DNA from: Nephrocerus scutellatus
Taxonomy: Eukaryota > Arthropoda > Insecta > Diptera > Pipunculidae
Assembly: GCA_947095585.1 (NCBI GenBank)
Contig: OX352761.1
Coordinates: 24,395,777-24,459,776, forward strand
Direction: 5' to 3'
Length of the DNA stretch: 64,000 bases
Shown piece after piece: positions 11,211 through 23,301 of this stretch. Under the pieces are notes generated by a model. It saw nothing but the letters and a program-made list of their open reading frames with translations. It was not told where the DNA came from and ran no database searches. Position 1 is the stretch's first letter. Each line of letters opens with the position of its first letter. Made by a program: the position numbers and the translations under genes.

Positions 11211-11351
11211 TTGGAAAAGGTAGATTAGTAGCCGTGTTTTATGGATATGTTAAATTGACATCGATTTTTTAAATTTGCCGCTGAACTAATAAATTCTATT
11301 TATCCGGCTGTTTCTCAAAACTATAACATTTTGAACTAGTTGCTACTAAAA

Positions 11352-11862
11352 ATGGAGACAACCACCAATCAAATACTTGCCTTTTTAATAGGCGTAGTTA
11401 CTGAATATAAGTGTATCGATACCTTTGTAGATACTGATGAGGAAGATAATTATCTAACTGAGTTCATAAATTCACTTAATTCGTCTGGATTGCCACAACA
11501 TCGTCTTACAGTTTGATCTCCAATTATTTTACTACGGATTCTCGACTCGCCAAAACTTTTCAACGGCACAAGACTGTGCGTAAAATAGATGGCGGGAAAT
11601 ATAATTGACTATCTTCACAGAAAAGGGACAGTGTGAAACAGTTTTTATCCCACGGATAGCACTCATTTCGACGGATCTACCTTTTAAATTTAAGAGATTG
11701 CAATTTCCAGTAAAACTTTCGTTTTCGATGACGACCAATAAGTCTAGCAGTTTATTAAGTATAGATTTGAGATCGTCATATTTTTCCCACAGACAATTTT
11801 ATTTTGCTTGCTCTGGGTTGGGTTGGCTACCACAACTTGAATTTAACTATAATAGGTCCGCT
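11352..11862 (+). pseudogene. Helitron (Rep-Hel) helicase C-terminal relic
   Basis: Conceptual translation shows blocks of the PIF1-type helicase found at the C-terminus of Helitron RepHel proteins. First comes a TEYKCIDTFVDTDEEDNY segment. After stops and a frameshift come ETVFIPRIALISTDLPF, FKFKRLQFPVKLSFSMT, then IDLRSSYFSHRQFYFACS. The last block corresponds to the family's conserved VACSR-like end with its Arg lost. The ATP-binding and Rep domains are absent. It is disrupted near 11515 and 11588, so it is non-functional. Confidence 0.8.
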
Positions 11863-14084
11863 CATTTTTTCTCGCACGGCTATAGTCTAAATTCGCTTTG
11901 TGAAGAACTGGGGTTTTTGACATCACTACGCTGCCGTAAATGCCTGAAAGTAAGCAGACCAAAATTCCAAAATCAACATTAAATTCTACAACAAATTCTG
12001 AAAAAAAGACAGATTTTTTGCGTGAGGACCAAGCCCATCTTGCAGTAGAGCCAGCAAAAAGAAGAAGAATAAATAAAAACAAATTTTTTGTTTATATATG
12101 TTTATTGTTTTTTTTGTTAATACGGTATCTTAGTATTATAATTTTTTAATATCATGTATCATCTTAATAAAACGAGTTACGAGGGAAAATTAATTCAAAT
12201 GCAGTAATTGTTTTCCTTTTCTTTGCTCATGGTGCTGTATAAATAAATAAATAATTAAAGCACACTTGACACAATTATGTGATTTGAATTACATAAAATA
12301 TTGCAGTTTTTCAAAATCCATTTTTTAGTTTCCAGAGCGATTTTGAAATAAATATTACAAATAACTGATTCGCCTAAATACTAATCGACGAAATAGAGAA
12401 GAAATTCCAATTGATAGCTGGTGACATCGAGAGAGACCGATTTCTGATGTAGATATTTTGGGGATGGTTAAATTAAGCTACGATTTTTTGCAGTTTTTTA
12501 AATGCTTATTTACCACTTGAAATTTCAGAGAAAAAAAACATTTGACTTCATAAATTGTAATAAAAGTTTTTTGTGCCACCATTGAGTAGCAGCAACAATG
12601 CTCTTGGTTTTTTTTGTTGTTGTTGTATATTATTTACTGATAATTTTATGTTTTCTTATATATATTTTACTATGTGTGGATGTGTGTCAGTGTGTATGTA
12701 ATTCTACTCTATATTATAGTGTTGGTATTTCGATTTGGTAATATGTTCTCCTGTTTTTTATGTATGATTTTATTTCGCTTTGCATTCATTATACATACAT
12801 ACAAATAAATTTTCTTTTTGGGTATTCTTAACTATAAAGTTTAAAGTGTCTATGCCTGCTTATTTGTATATTGCAATTTGTAAGTTTTATCTATTCCTAA
12901 TGGTTAAGTTACTTAAACTATGTATGCATATGTTTCTTTCTGTTTTTTTGTTCATGTTGAATCTGATCGAAGTCACGAATGGGATCTAAATTCCATTTCA
13001 CATCGCGTGTAAATTCCCAAAAAAAGGCGTATCTTTTGGGCGGCAGTATCGCATATTTCTTCGTTATCCTGTCGTACAGCTGACACCATGGCTCGGTTGA
13101 TGTGACAAAATTTCAGTCATCACATAATTTTGATGAAATTTGCGACAATGACTTTAAAAAATTAGATACGTTAACTTTTAACAATTTATTTTTTTTAATA
13201 TTATGTATATAATATAAATATTTCAATAACCCCAGTGATAAAGTAATAAAATGCATGCATTTTTCGGCTATGTACATATTTTAATGAGCAGGTTTTACAA
13301 TTTGGCCAGTCTATGTATGAGCTCTTCAATTTTGATTTCAAATTATTTGTTGGTTTCTTGTTTTGTTTCAATTTAAGGCAAAATACAATTGTCCTTTTTG
13401 TTTTGTGAAGTGATTACAAAATTTCTATTCATTTGCTATTAATGCAATGCATTCTGTTTATGTTCTTATTCATAAAAATTTCAGTACTTATATGGTAACA
13501 ATGTGTATGTATGTTGTGTATTTGTTCTAAATAGCAGCAGTCTATATGCACCTATAAAATTGTAATTTGCATAATTATAAATATTTACATCGAAATGAAA
13601 TGCACATTAAAAATGCAAAAGAAATGCTTCTGTCTGATAGACACCCAATAGCGAACTTCCCTGATTAGGCACACTGATTGAGTTTTTCAAATGAAATAAC
13701 ATTAAAGATATATATATTATTTGAATCGGTAATAAACGTTTTTCTTCTTTAAGAAGATTGGAGTTATAGTTGGTGTTAATTCAAAACTCTGGTGTGCTGT
13801 TTTGTGATGTCTTATCAGATGACAAATCCAATGACCAAATTTTTGAGCGCATTTAAACATTCACTTTTTAATTCAGGTATACAAATGTTGTTTAGGGTGC
13901 TTATATGTGTTGGTGTGTTAAGTAAGAAGAGAGCAAAAATAATAAATAGCGATAATATAATTGTATGAGCTTAGCTGTACGTATAAAGTTCTTCGACATC
14001 CTACCATGGCGAATACTATTTCATATATTATTAAATATAATATGCTTTTTGTCTTACATATTTAACTTAAAGGCGAATTTTGTG
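11863..14084. other. AT-rich DNA downstream of ear, probably including its 3' UTR
   Basis: No coding exon is supported. The segment next to the ear stop (13,000-14,084) is AT-rich and plausibly transcribed as 3' UTR, but no polyadenylation site can be chosen from sequence alone. Short open frames at 11940 and 12780 look like chance. Confidence 0.5.
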
Positions 14085-17024
14085 TCACGACACAGACGTT
14101 GCGAAAAAATCCTGCAGACGCTGGACAGTGTTCCTATCGAGCTTGCATAGATCGAAATCAAACGTTTTCGACGTGATTTCATAGCGCCCGGTTGCTGCGA
14201 TCATTTCTACAACTTGTTGTAGTTCATCGTTATCCTGTAACGTCATTATTTTATGGTGTAGTTCTTGCAACTCCGACAGATACTCAACATTGAGAGTACC
14301 CGTGACTGTTGTAGATGTTGTGGAGTAAGAATTATTACTGCCAGTGTTCGCACCCCCACCAGCAGCAGTCGGAATAGTTGCAGCAATTGAGCTTACGCCG
14401 GTTCCACTTGCGCCGGCTGAAGGTGGGGGAGGCAAAAATGGTTTCTCTCGCAACAATGGTGATTTAGATTTTTCATGTGATCCCTTTGTTAGATGATCTT
14501 TTTTCAATTGTTTCAACGGGGGCTCGACAAATGTGCTCACTGCTGATGAATTCCGTCTGCGTTTCTTGTCCTCTTTCTCGGCAGCTTTTACGGATGATTT
14601 GTCATTTCGGCTCTGTTTGTGGTCTTTGTTTTTCGATTCTTTCGATGATGTTGTTGCTTCGGGCAAACTTTGATGCTTCGAATGTGATTGTGGTGCATTC
14701 GGCGGTGGCAATTGTGATGATGACGATGATGACGATGCTGATGATGATAATGTCGCTGTAGATTTCGGAGGAAGATCTGGAAAACTACTATTTGAGCTAT
14801 CCGAATGTGGTAACAGATGTTGTTTATCTGTTGAAGAGGAGTTAGTATTAATAGTCGCGGTTGTTGTTGTTATTGTTGTTGACGCCGTCGACTGTGGACT
14901 CTCTGAAAAAGTATTTTCAGCACTGTTGATCTCACTATGAATACTATTCGGAGCAACAGGCACTACCGTTGCGACAGGGGCTGTGTGTGTCTTGCTGGAT
15001 TTTGTTGATAATTTTACATCAGAAGATTCCGTGCCAAGAGACTGCTTGCTACTATTTGCTTTGTGAATGTCACCAGCAACTGAAGGCTGCATTTGAACCG
15101 AATCCTGTTTGCTGGATTTTTCTTTGGTCTTTTTATCTTTGCTTGATTGTGATTTTTTAGATTCTTTTGTCTCTTTTTCCTTATCCTTGTTTCTATCCTT
15201 TTTCTTATGCTTGTGAGATTTTTTGTCTTTTTCCGTTAAAGCATTCGCAGAGCTAACGCTTACAGTTGTTGTAGAGGAGGTAGACTTTTTATCAGTGTGT
15301 GCTGCTGCTACTGGTGCAGATGGTGATGATGACTGCTTTTCTAGTGTCGTTCCTGCTGCTACTGTTACAGCAGTCGATTGCTTGGCTTCCGATTTTTTTG
15401 CAGAGTCTTTAACGGTCTCCTTTTCATTGCGTTGTTGTTGTTTGTTGCTTGACGACGATGACGAGGTTATAGAGATCGCAGAGGTATTGGTGTTGTTCTT
15501 AGAAGAGGAGTTCATGTTTGTTAAAGCGCCACCTTTTGCACTTGCACTGATCGTTGCAGCAGCTGGTGGTGCACCAGATACTGGTGCTGCTGCATTTGAA
15601 TTACTAACAGCATAGCTGTTCGATCGATCGTCCCGATGTTTTACCTCATTCCTGTACTTGTCTTTATGTTCCCGTTCCTTCTCTTTGTCATGTGATTTTT
15701 TGTCCTTTTTAGATTTCTTGCTGGAGGAGCTGCTGACTACTACATTACCGCTGCCACCATGATCTCGCTTTGTCTTTGTATCGACATCACCCGGGTTGTT
15801 TTTACTTGATTTAGATGGATTACTCTCCACTGCATCTCGGCTAGCTGTCGATGAAGATCGCACAGGACTTGCTATTTTCGGACTTGATACGCTACCTCCG
15901 CCACCAATGCCTTTGGCACTGGGACTCAAAGGCCGCTTATTAGAAGCGGAATTCTTTTCACGACTTCGCTCACGGTCTTTATCTCTCGTTTTGTCTTTTT
16001 TCTTCTCTTCTCGTTTTTCATGTTTGTTACTACTGTTTTCTGTTGAAGATTTTTTACCTCCAGAGTCAAATTTATCCTTATGCGGACTTGATTGCAGCTT
16101 ATGTTTATCTTTTTTTTCCGATTTTTCGCTTTTGGATTTTTCACCCGTTATATTGACATTGGATGCAGACAACTTATCTTTACTACCAGAGACTTTATTG
16201 CCACTACTACTACTGCTAATTCCAGTTTGGTTTGATGTAGCACCACTTAATGGCCCAGCCACAGACGAAACACTACCTCCCGCAGATCCCGACGACTTGC
16301 TTTTCGGGTCCGGAGAGAATTTCGTATTTGAAGTAGTTATTGGCGTTCCGAAGAGATTGGCAAATGTATTTAATTTGCTTTCGTCGCCAGGACGCACTTT
16401 GTGTTTTTTGCCACCTCCAACTGCATCACAGCTGCTTAGCTTAGGTTTACTAATCAATTGCGATCGATTATCGGCTCCTCCCATATCGTTTTTATCAATG
16501 TCCGCTAGGCTTGAGCCACATCCAGAGACTATTCCAGAAACAGCTATTCCACCGCCTTTCAATAGCTTTTGGCGAAATTCATCTGAGGGTAGCTCAAAAA
16601 TGAATTTCTTCAATTCACTGCGATGCACTGGCGGACCAGTTTGCTGTAAATCCAAATCGTAAGTAAATTGGACACGTTTAGGTTCGTCGCGGTTGCGAAA
16701 ATATATGTCAATAGGTAGAACAAATCCTGCGTATCCAGATTCTTTCAGAATGTACGGCGGTTCTTTAAATGCTGAAACAAAGAGTATTTTTATTTTTCAA
16801 TGCACGACAATACAACAGGGAATATACCATTGAGACAACTTACCGCGTTTTGGTTTGGGAAACGAATCGTGTAAATTAAAAACAACTTTGTCCACAAATG
16901 CACTAATATCAGCTTTATTGGTCCCTTGTACATATAACTCCCAGTCGTGAGTGAAGCCTTCTGGAGTTTTCTTACTTCTTAATTTAGCAGTATGTCCAAT
17001 TTCAAATTCGACTTTAATTGCCAT
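14085..17024 (-). CDS. ear: YEATS-domain transcription elongation factor, ENL/AF9 family (ear)
   Basis: Two exons, 16844-17024 and 14085-16771, joined across a 72-bp GT-AG intron, encode 955 aa. Start is ATG at 17024. Residues 1-135 are a YEATS domain, a reader of acylated histone H3 lysines. Phe24, Phe55 and Tyr74 align with the aromatic acyl-lysine cage of human AF9 (Phe28, Phe59, Tyr78, constant offset of four); His52 and Ser54 align with its His56 and Ser58. Residues about 136-880 are a disordered Ser/Lys/Thr-rich linker with many KDKK-like patches. The last 65 residues form the ANC1-homology domain ([20 protein letters not shown] ... RLQDFF), which in the family folds on binding partners such as AF4/AFF and Dot1L. 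The expected role is recruiting elongation factors to chromatin in the nucleus. Orthology to Drosophila ear is inferred from this architecture. Confidence 0.93.
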
Positions 17025-18211
17025 AATGCACTGATTAGTGGACCAATTCAATTGCAACACAATTCAGTTCTAGAAAAAACATAAAGTAGGTTATAAAAAA
17101 TATACATTTCATAAGATTAAAATATATTTGACATTTTCAGGTGAATTAAATTGGTTTTCCTATATTTTTAACTTCAAATGCATAATTTCAAATTACAAGA
17201 AATTGCCCTTTCATGACAATCGAATAAATTCATATGCACACAATAATTTGTCAAATGCGTCAGTCGCGGTTGGTCGGACTACTTACCAAGGAAAAAATTT
17301 CTACTTTTGCTGCTGTTATTTCTGCACGGTGAAACCTTGTATTATTCGTTTGCCTTTCAAATAGATTTTGAATGTATATTAAATGCAATTCAATGCGCAA
17401 AAACATAATAATTTTTGTTATGATTTTAATATCGATATTACAACTACAATATGCTTTCCCCCCAAATGCCAAAATCAGTTGAACAAAATTTTTATTTTGT
17501 GTAAAAGGTATAACTGTGAAGTGTGATGTGAAAACTGAAAAGTGATTAACTTGTATTCGCTTGCTATCTCTTTTTGCCACGAAGAGTCATGCCACAACAA
17601 ACGAATTAGTTTATTTTTTAGTACATTATTCGTTTTCCTACGCTGCAATGAATTGAGTGACGTTAAATAATTGTTATTAATTCGTGTTAAATGTTTTTTT
17701 ACAGTGCTTTCTATTGGACTAAACTATTCAACTAGAACAATGTACAAATATCTATATCATTGTTTTTCATTGTTAACATTAGTTGAGAAGCGGAACATCG
17801 GAAACAATTCTCAATCTGCAATTTTTAATTCCATTAAAAAAGATTCAACATTGTCATTAGAACATGAGAATTGTTTTGACTCAAAAATTTGACAGTTATT
17901 TTATATTTTACTGCCAATAGAAATCTCAATTAGTAGTATTGTGCAATGTACAGTTCCTCGTTTGCCTTCGCATTCGCACTTCTAACAAGGCTCATGGCTG
18001 ATGTGTAAAGTGTAAATGACAAAAATATGTAAAACCGTATGTTTCGCTTTTAGTACAAATTTAAATAAAATATAGTCTAACTTTTCTTCACCACACTAAT
18101 CGACCAACTAATGTGTTTCTATACTACACATTTATTAGATAAGGTCAGTCTATATAAATATATAAATACAAATCAAATGAAATGTCTGGTTGCTTGTTAT
18201 TTATGGAAACT
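17025..18211. other. 5' flank of ear
   Basis: AT-rich DNA upstream of the ear start, which should contain its 5' UTR and promoter. No core promoter element stands out. No other exon or repeat was recognised. Confidence 0.45.
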
Positions 18212-18600
18212 TACATTTGCCAACGGATTTTTATAAAATTTTAAAAAAATTTTTATAAAATTTTTCATTGTATGTTATTGGCAGGTGGAGGGAGGTTATA
18301 GGCTAAAGTACACCCTTTCCCCTCCTAGGAGGGTTGGAAATATAAAATGTTAATATCAGCCACATTTAGCAACTGATTTTTATAAAATTTTCGATGTATA
18401 TTACTGGTAGGTGTTAGAAGGATATATAGGCTATAGTACATCCCCTTCCTTCTCTATGGTGGGAGAAGATGTAAACTGTTAATATCGGCCGCATTTACAT
18501 ACTGATTTTTAATAAATTTTTAAATTTTCAATGTATATTTTTGGTAGATGGGGAAAGGCTTTTGACTATAGTAGACCTCCACTCAGCGTCGATAATAGGA
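18212..18600 (+). repeat. Tandem repeat, about three units of 125-150 bp
   Basis: Units start near 18212, 18361 and 18490, each with an ACTGATTTTTATAAAATTTT-like start, a TGTATATTACTGGTAGGTG core and a GGCTATAGTACA-type segment, and diverge by roughly 20 percent. The array abuts a family H fragment. Probably the internal minisatellite of a non-autonomous element. Confidence 0.7.
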
Positions 18601-18670
18601 TGGTGGAGATTAATGTGTGCGGGTAGTAAAGCGCTTAAAGTATAAAGCCGAAGCTCATAGCAGATTGCTT

Positions 18671-18960
18671 TTTAAATTCTCTATATTAACTTCGCGTGCA
18701 CGTGGCTGGCTGGTTGGCTGGCTGGCTGGTTGGCTGGCTGGCTGGCTGGCTGGTCAGATTTTCTGATCAATTTTTAGCCCACTTCCCATGGCCCGATTTT
18801 ATTGAAATTTTGCACACATAAATATTTCCGGTGACAATACTTTCTATTAAAATTTAAGGCCCCTCGGACCTCGGGTTCGGTGGGCTCCCATACAAATATT
18901 TTACAAGACTTACCCGATTTTCTTTAAATTTTGTACACATGTGTGTCTTCGATGGAAAAC
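18671..18960 (+). mobile_element. Family H element, 3'-truncated (copy 4)
   Basis: Starts TTAAATTCTCTATATTAACT, then a long (GGCT)n microsatellite at 18706-18752, the AGCCCACTTCCCATGGCCCG block and a GGTTCGGTGGGCTCCCATAC block. It stops abruptly near 18960. Confidence 0.75.
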
Positions 18961-19594
18961 ATATCATTACTGATATATTAATAAATCCTTGAAGTGTAAT
19001 TATATTACGTATATATAGGCAAAATATGGCAAAAATTGCAGCAGGTAATAGTAATTTTTAAAAGAAAGATTATAATCTTGATATAAATTATTTAAAAAAA
19101 ATTTAAAAATTAAACAATTAATATTTAATTTTAATTTAATAAATAATAATTCTTTATTAAAAAATAATAGTTCAAGTAGCCGATAACGTCGAAAATAATT
19201 TTTTTTTAATTTAAAATGAATATTCAATAATAATATATCTACTGAAGATGGAATTTTATATTCTGAAATCGATATAGAAAAATAAAATTAAACTTCATTA
19301 TAAGGAAGAAATATTATTTATTCATTTAAAATTATATATTAATTGTTTCATTTTTAAATTTTAACAGAGTGGAGTAAGCAGCACGAAAAGAAATTCATTA
19401 GAAATAATTAATTTTTTGCTACATTTAATTTATGCAATTTATTATTAAAAAGAATGAAACTTCTTTTAGTAATAAATTTATGTCATAAATTTATTCATTT
19501 TGATTTATAATTTATGTTGTGTTGCATTATAATTTGAGATTATGGTCTCACTATAGAAAGATTTGAGAAAGAATTAAGGTTTCTTTTTATAAAA
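18961..19594. other. Very AT-rich insertion-like stretch, unidentified
   Basis: Roughly 600 bp with exceptionally high A+T content, higher than its flanks, ending where a Helitron-like 3' end begins. A 75-codon minus-strand frame (19000-19227) is rich in Phe, Leu, Tyr, Asn and Lys, as expected of AT-rich DNA. A mitochondrial insertion was considered but no mitochondrial gene was recognised. Confidence 0.35.
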
Positions 19595-19597
19595 ATG

Positions 19598-19860
19598 CTA
19601 GCTGAAATGCTGGGCGTTGCTCGTGGCTTCATTACACGTCACCCCCTTCGGTCCCCATTTCTACCTCTCCACGGCATTCCATCACTCCACTACCCCCATA
19701 AATATCCATAGACTCCCACATATAATCACATCCACTGACCCAAACCCCAGCTACCGCCACCCTAACGATTCCTTCCGATTACCATCCATCACCCACATGA
19801 AAAGCCGTAGTTCCCAAGACCCTATCGCAAAAATAAGAAAAACCCACTAACGATAAATTA
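19598..19860 (-). repeat. Helitron-like element, 3' end on minus strand
   Basis: On the minus strand the segment ends GAGCAACGCCCAGCATTTCAG then CTAG (19598-19601), close to the CTRR termini of canonical Helitrons preceded by a GC-rich segment. The body is G-rich on the minus strand, like the segments after 29866 and 53337. The expected 3'-flanking T is replaced by C, so the exact end is uncertain. Confidence 0.4.
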
Positions 19861-20374
19861 TATTTATTTTCATTCATGCAACAATTTTACTCAAATGTCA
19901 GCAACGAAATCGACCAACAAATACAAAAATGGGAGCACAGCGCCACCTATCAGAAGTCAACAAGTCCATTTTTAATCAGCAAACTTATTTTAATTTAAGA
20001 AATTTGTTTTGTAAATTTTGAGACAAAACGTAAAATAAATATAAAAAAATTAAATATCACGACTACAGCGGGATTAAACTTAAGAGAAACCTGCCTGCAG
20101 ACTAAACTAACATATTGTTCAAGTTTGGTATCAATCGGTCCAGGGCAGATGAGTTTTGATGGCGACAACGGGTGACATTCAATTTATTTTGTTATAAAAT
20201 ATTATAAATTAATTTCAAATCTTTTAATTCAAATCAGTTATTTAGGAAGCAAACAACCATCAAAACGTTGTTTGGATCTGTTCATTCTATGTAACTTGAT
20301 CGTAATGCTATTAACATGTAGAAAAGATTTAAGAAAAGGCAACAGTAGCAGTAGTACACAGAACAACCAGAACA

Positions 20375-20515
20375 GAGAACCGTTAGAGTTCGATGTAGAT
20401 CTGTGCCATAGAGTGTTCAATACTGGGAGGTACAGGTGGTAGCAATGCACAATCGGGATGCGTAGAGCTAGCTGCAAAATGTCCAGCAAAAAGATTGGCC
20501 TTGTCCCTAGAGCTG
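20375..20515 (-). pseudogene. LINE polyprotein fragment
   Basis: Minus-strand frames encode SRDKANLFAGHFAASSTH followed by PPVPPSIEHSMAQIYI, a segment preceding the RT core in I/R1/Jockey-type LINE ORF2s. It is cut at about 20515, where a mariner fragment on the other strand begins. Confidence 0.5.
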
Positions 20516-20519
20516 ACGG

Positions 20520-20780
20520 CCTTACAGCCCCGACTTGGCACCCAATGACTTCTTTCTGTTCCCAACAATTAAAGATAAGATGCGTGGACAACGATTTTTA
20601 TCGCTTGAAGAAGCGGTTGAAGCGTTTAAAAACCAAGTTTTGGAGCTATCATCTTTGGACTGGAAAAAGTGTTTCCATAAATGGTTTGATAGTATGCAAA
20701 AGTGAATAGATCTTTAAGGCGAATATTTTGAAAATTTTTGATGAAAAATTTTAATTTTTAATTCCCTTTTCTATAAACTT
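20520..20780 (+). pseudogene. mariner transposase C-terminal fragment
   Basis: From about 20528 one frame reads DLAPNDFFLFPTIKDKMRGQ, then RFLSLEEAVEAF and WKKCFHKWFDSMQK, ending at a stop near 20705. The DLAPNDFFLF block carries the third catalytic Asp of mariner DD34D transposases. A GGCACCCCT segment about 70 bp downstream may be the right terminal inverted repeat. The N-terminal DNA-binding half and the first two Asp residues are absent. Confidence 0.75.
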
Positions 20781-20804
20781 TTACGGCACCCCTCGTATAT
20801 CACC

Positions 20805-21175
20805 ACTATCTATCAAATGCTTGGTCTTCGAGTCAATCTCATAAAAACACATACGAAGCCCTGCAACCCAACAACAAAACCACGCAATCGTAAAGCAAGT
20901 AGCGCTGCCCACAGTGCACAGCACACAAAGCACACAGAACTCAGACATTATAGTATGAAATGATCTGATGCCGGGAAAAAAATTTGTATGGGAGCCGCCA
21001 ACCCCGCGGCCCGATCACAATCAAAATAGAAAGTATTGTCACCGGAAATATACATGTGTGTAAAATTTCAATAAAATCGGGCTTTGCGAAGTGGGTTAGA
21101 AATTGATCACAAGATCTGACCAGACAGCCAGTCCGCCAGCCACGGGCACGCGAAGTTAATATAGAGAATTTAAAA
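20805..21175 (-). mobile_element. Family H element (copy 5)
   Basis: On the minus strand it starts at AATTCTCTATATTAACTTCG near 21170, passes the CTGGC-like motifs and the CCCACTTCGCAAAGCCCG variant block, and includes a segment shared with the copy at 24002 (AGCGCTGC, GCTTTACGATTG). Confidence 0.7.
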
Positions 21176-21767
21176 TACAACAAATTGCAAAAAAAAATTA
21201 ATTCGACGAGAGTTTGAAATTTGTTTCAGATCAAAGCAAACTACTACGCACAATACTCGTTTTAAAAGTTTTAAATTAAAAATGTATTTTTATTATAAAA
21301 AATTTTTATTTTTTATTTTTATAAAATGTATTATTATTTATATTGAGATATAAATAAAAATAATTAAGCATAGTTTGTGCTAACTTGTATTTGGATGATT
21401 ATTATCATCATATTTGGATCTTCAATCAGCGGTTGATGTTAGTTATTAAACATTATTTGAGAGCCACTTGACAATATTGTTCAGTAGTAAGCTGTCTGGA
21501 ATTTAGTTGCTTTTATGTAAATAATTCGTAAATTTACTACCGGCGCTCGATAAAATTACTTAACTAATATCATTTAATGCATAACTTAAATAATCTACCT
21601 CTAAAGTATCGCATCTTCATTAAGGCTGTCGGTAAAGTGAAAAAACTTATATATAATTCCTTTTCTGTGACTTTTCAGACTCTTTTAGATATGTAATAAA
21701 TATTAATAAATATTAATATTATATATAATAAATATTATATAAAATAACAATAAAAAAATAAATAGAA
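21176..21767. other. 3' flank of the lectin-like gene
   Basis: AT-rich; likely includes the 3' UTR of the minus-strand lectin-like gene. Nothing else recognised. Confidence 0.4.
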
Positions 21768-23301
21768 TTATTCTAATTGTAGTTCTCTCGAAATCTTTTT
21801 GATTTTGTTATCTAAAGTTTTATCCTCGTATTCGCAAATGAAATGATGTCTAGAAGTGCATTCCTGCCCAAAGTACATATACGAATGTTTTGCTGGATTA
21901 TAGGACAAGCGTAAGCACCGGCCATGCCCTTTAATCTCGGCGGTATTATTTAAAATAGTTTCATTGGAAGCATCGTTTTCGGAATGATCACCGGATGTGT
22001 TGGATGATGGTTTCGATGTCGATGAACTATTGCTATTATTATCATGTGACATTGCAATTGAAGTCAAATTCATGTTTGGATTAATTGGTTTCGCCGAATT
22101 GGACCAAATCCACAGAAGACCTGGATTAAGCCCACCAAGCCAAAAGTCACGACCACGATGATTTGGCTGATTCAACAGAAAAGCAATGAGTTCCTCGTTC
22201 TCTGACATCCTTTCGAATTCGGCTAAATGTGCGTTCGACGCCTTGCATGCTGTGTTTGCAGTCTTCCAATTTACCTGTTTGTCACTATTGATGTAATAGC
22301 AATTTTCGCTTATTCGAGTGAAATTCCTTGGGCATGGATCTCGTACTGTGAAATAGAACCAAATTTCCATTTAGTTACCTATATATATACATATTTGCAT
22401 GTATATAAAGCTGTAAAGTTTTCGCAATCTTACCTTCTTTTTGATTATTTCCAGCCATCAAGTAATAAATTAATTGTTCGGATCGACGAATGCGACTTTC
22501 TAAATAATCCACACGATAAACAAGTTTCTCAATCGCTCCCAAAAGGTATAGGTCATTTTCGGATACAGCGCGAAACTGCTGATTCGGCGTTGGTGGATGG
22601 TTTTGTGACTGTTGTTGTTGTTGTTGCTGCTGTGAAAACAATCCCCCGACAACCTGACCACTACTTCCAGCACTTCCACTCAATATCGACTGATAATGAT
22701 TTTCCTGCTGCTTAGTCATCGGACGAAATTGTGGATTAATCACTTTCGCCGGCGGTCTCATGTGTGGCTCAAGTTCTGCCGCTTCGCCAATGCGTTTCGA
22801 TATGAAAATTCCGGGGTTATTTGTAGGTATGTAACGATTGTTTGAATAGTAGTTCATTACTTGTGGCCGTTCCCCACTATGATGTGATGGATGCATCAGA
22901 TGAGATCCGCCCAAATCGTTGATATTCGACGCTGACATAAAATTCATTGTAGGGCCACTATTCGGATAGAGCAAGTCCTTTCCCGTTCGGTCGCTTTGTG
23001 TGCTTAGGCTATGAGAATGTGAAGATTTGACTGCAATTACAGATTTTCTTATGCCATAAGTTTTCGTTATGAATCTTACTTACTTTAAAGTATATTCCTC
23101 TAAAAATTGAGACCACATCATGCCGTTGCCATTCGCATTAATATGCAAATGTGCGTCTATTGAATCATTCACATATTTGGAGTTTGCATTGCATAATTCG
23201 AAAGTGGCCACCAAGTTCAAAATTATTATCAAATAAATTAGACTGCTGCTTGTAAGGCATAGTAAACTTTTTAATTTTGTTACTTTTATTTTTATTTCCA
23301 T
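21768..23301 (-). CDS. C-type-lectin-like secreted or membrane protein
   Basis: Three exons, 23084-23301, 22434-23008 and 21768-22345, with GT-AG junctions that keep phase, encode 456 aa. Start is ATG at 23301; the frame extends upstream only to non-ATG codons. Residues about 10-38 are a strongly hydrophobic segment (SSSLIYLIIILNLVATFELC), a signal peptide or signal anchor. Residues 73-264 are polar, with a Gln run and a heptad-like stretch (LGAIEKLVYRVDYLESRIRR) that may coil. Residues about 265-440 are a C-type lectin-like domain: first Cys in DPCPRNFT, NWKTANTACKASNAHLAEFE, WLGG, and terminal Cys pairs in GRCLRL and HHFICEYE. EPN/QPD and WND calcium-sugar motifs are missing, so ordinary sugar binding is doubtful. 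A low-complexity Ser/Asn loop is inserted near 360-390. Ligand unknown. The exon 2 acceptor (TTCTCATAG) was chosen because the stronger site upstream leads to a stop. Confidence 0.85.

Noticed and set aside
15796..16662. 288-codon open frame on the plus strand
   Set aside because: Exactly antisense to the Ser/Lys-rich part of ear; a Leu/Ser-rich shadow with no domain.
17260..17580. 106-codon minus-strand frame upstream of ear
   Set aside because: AT-rich, lacks splice sites that would join it to the YEATS exon, and shows no domain.
19000..19227. Possible mitochondrial insertion or small membrane protein
   Set aside because: Only AT-driven Phe/Leu/Tyr/Asn codons; no mitochondrial gene order or motif could be recognised.
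22621..22650. CAA/CTG repeat as an independent microsatellite
   Set aside because: It is the Gln-run coding segment of the lectin-like gene's second exon.
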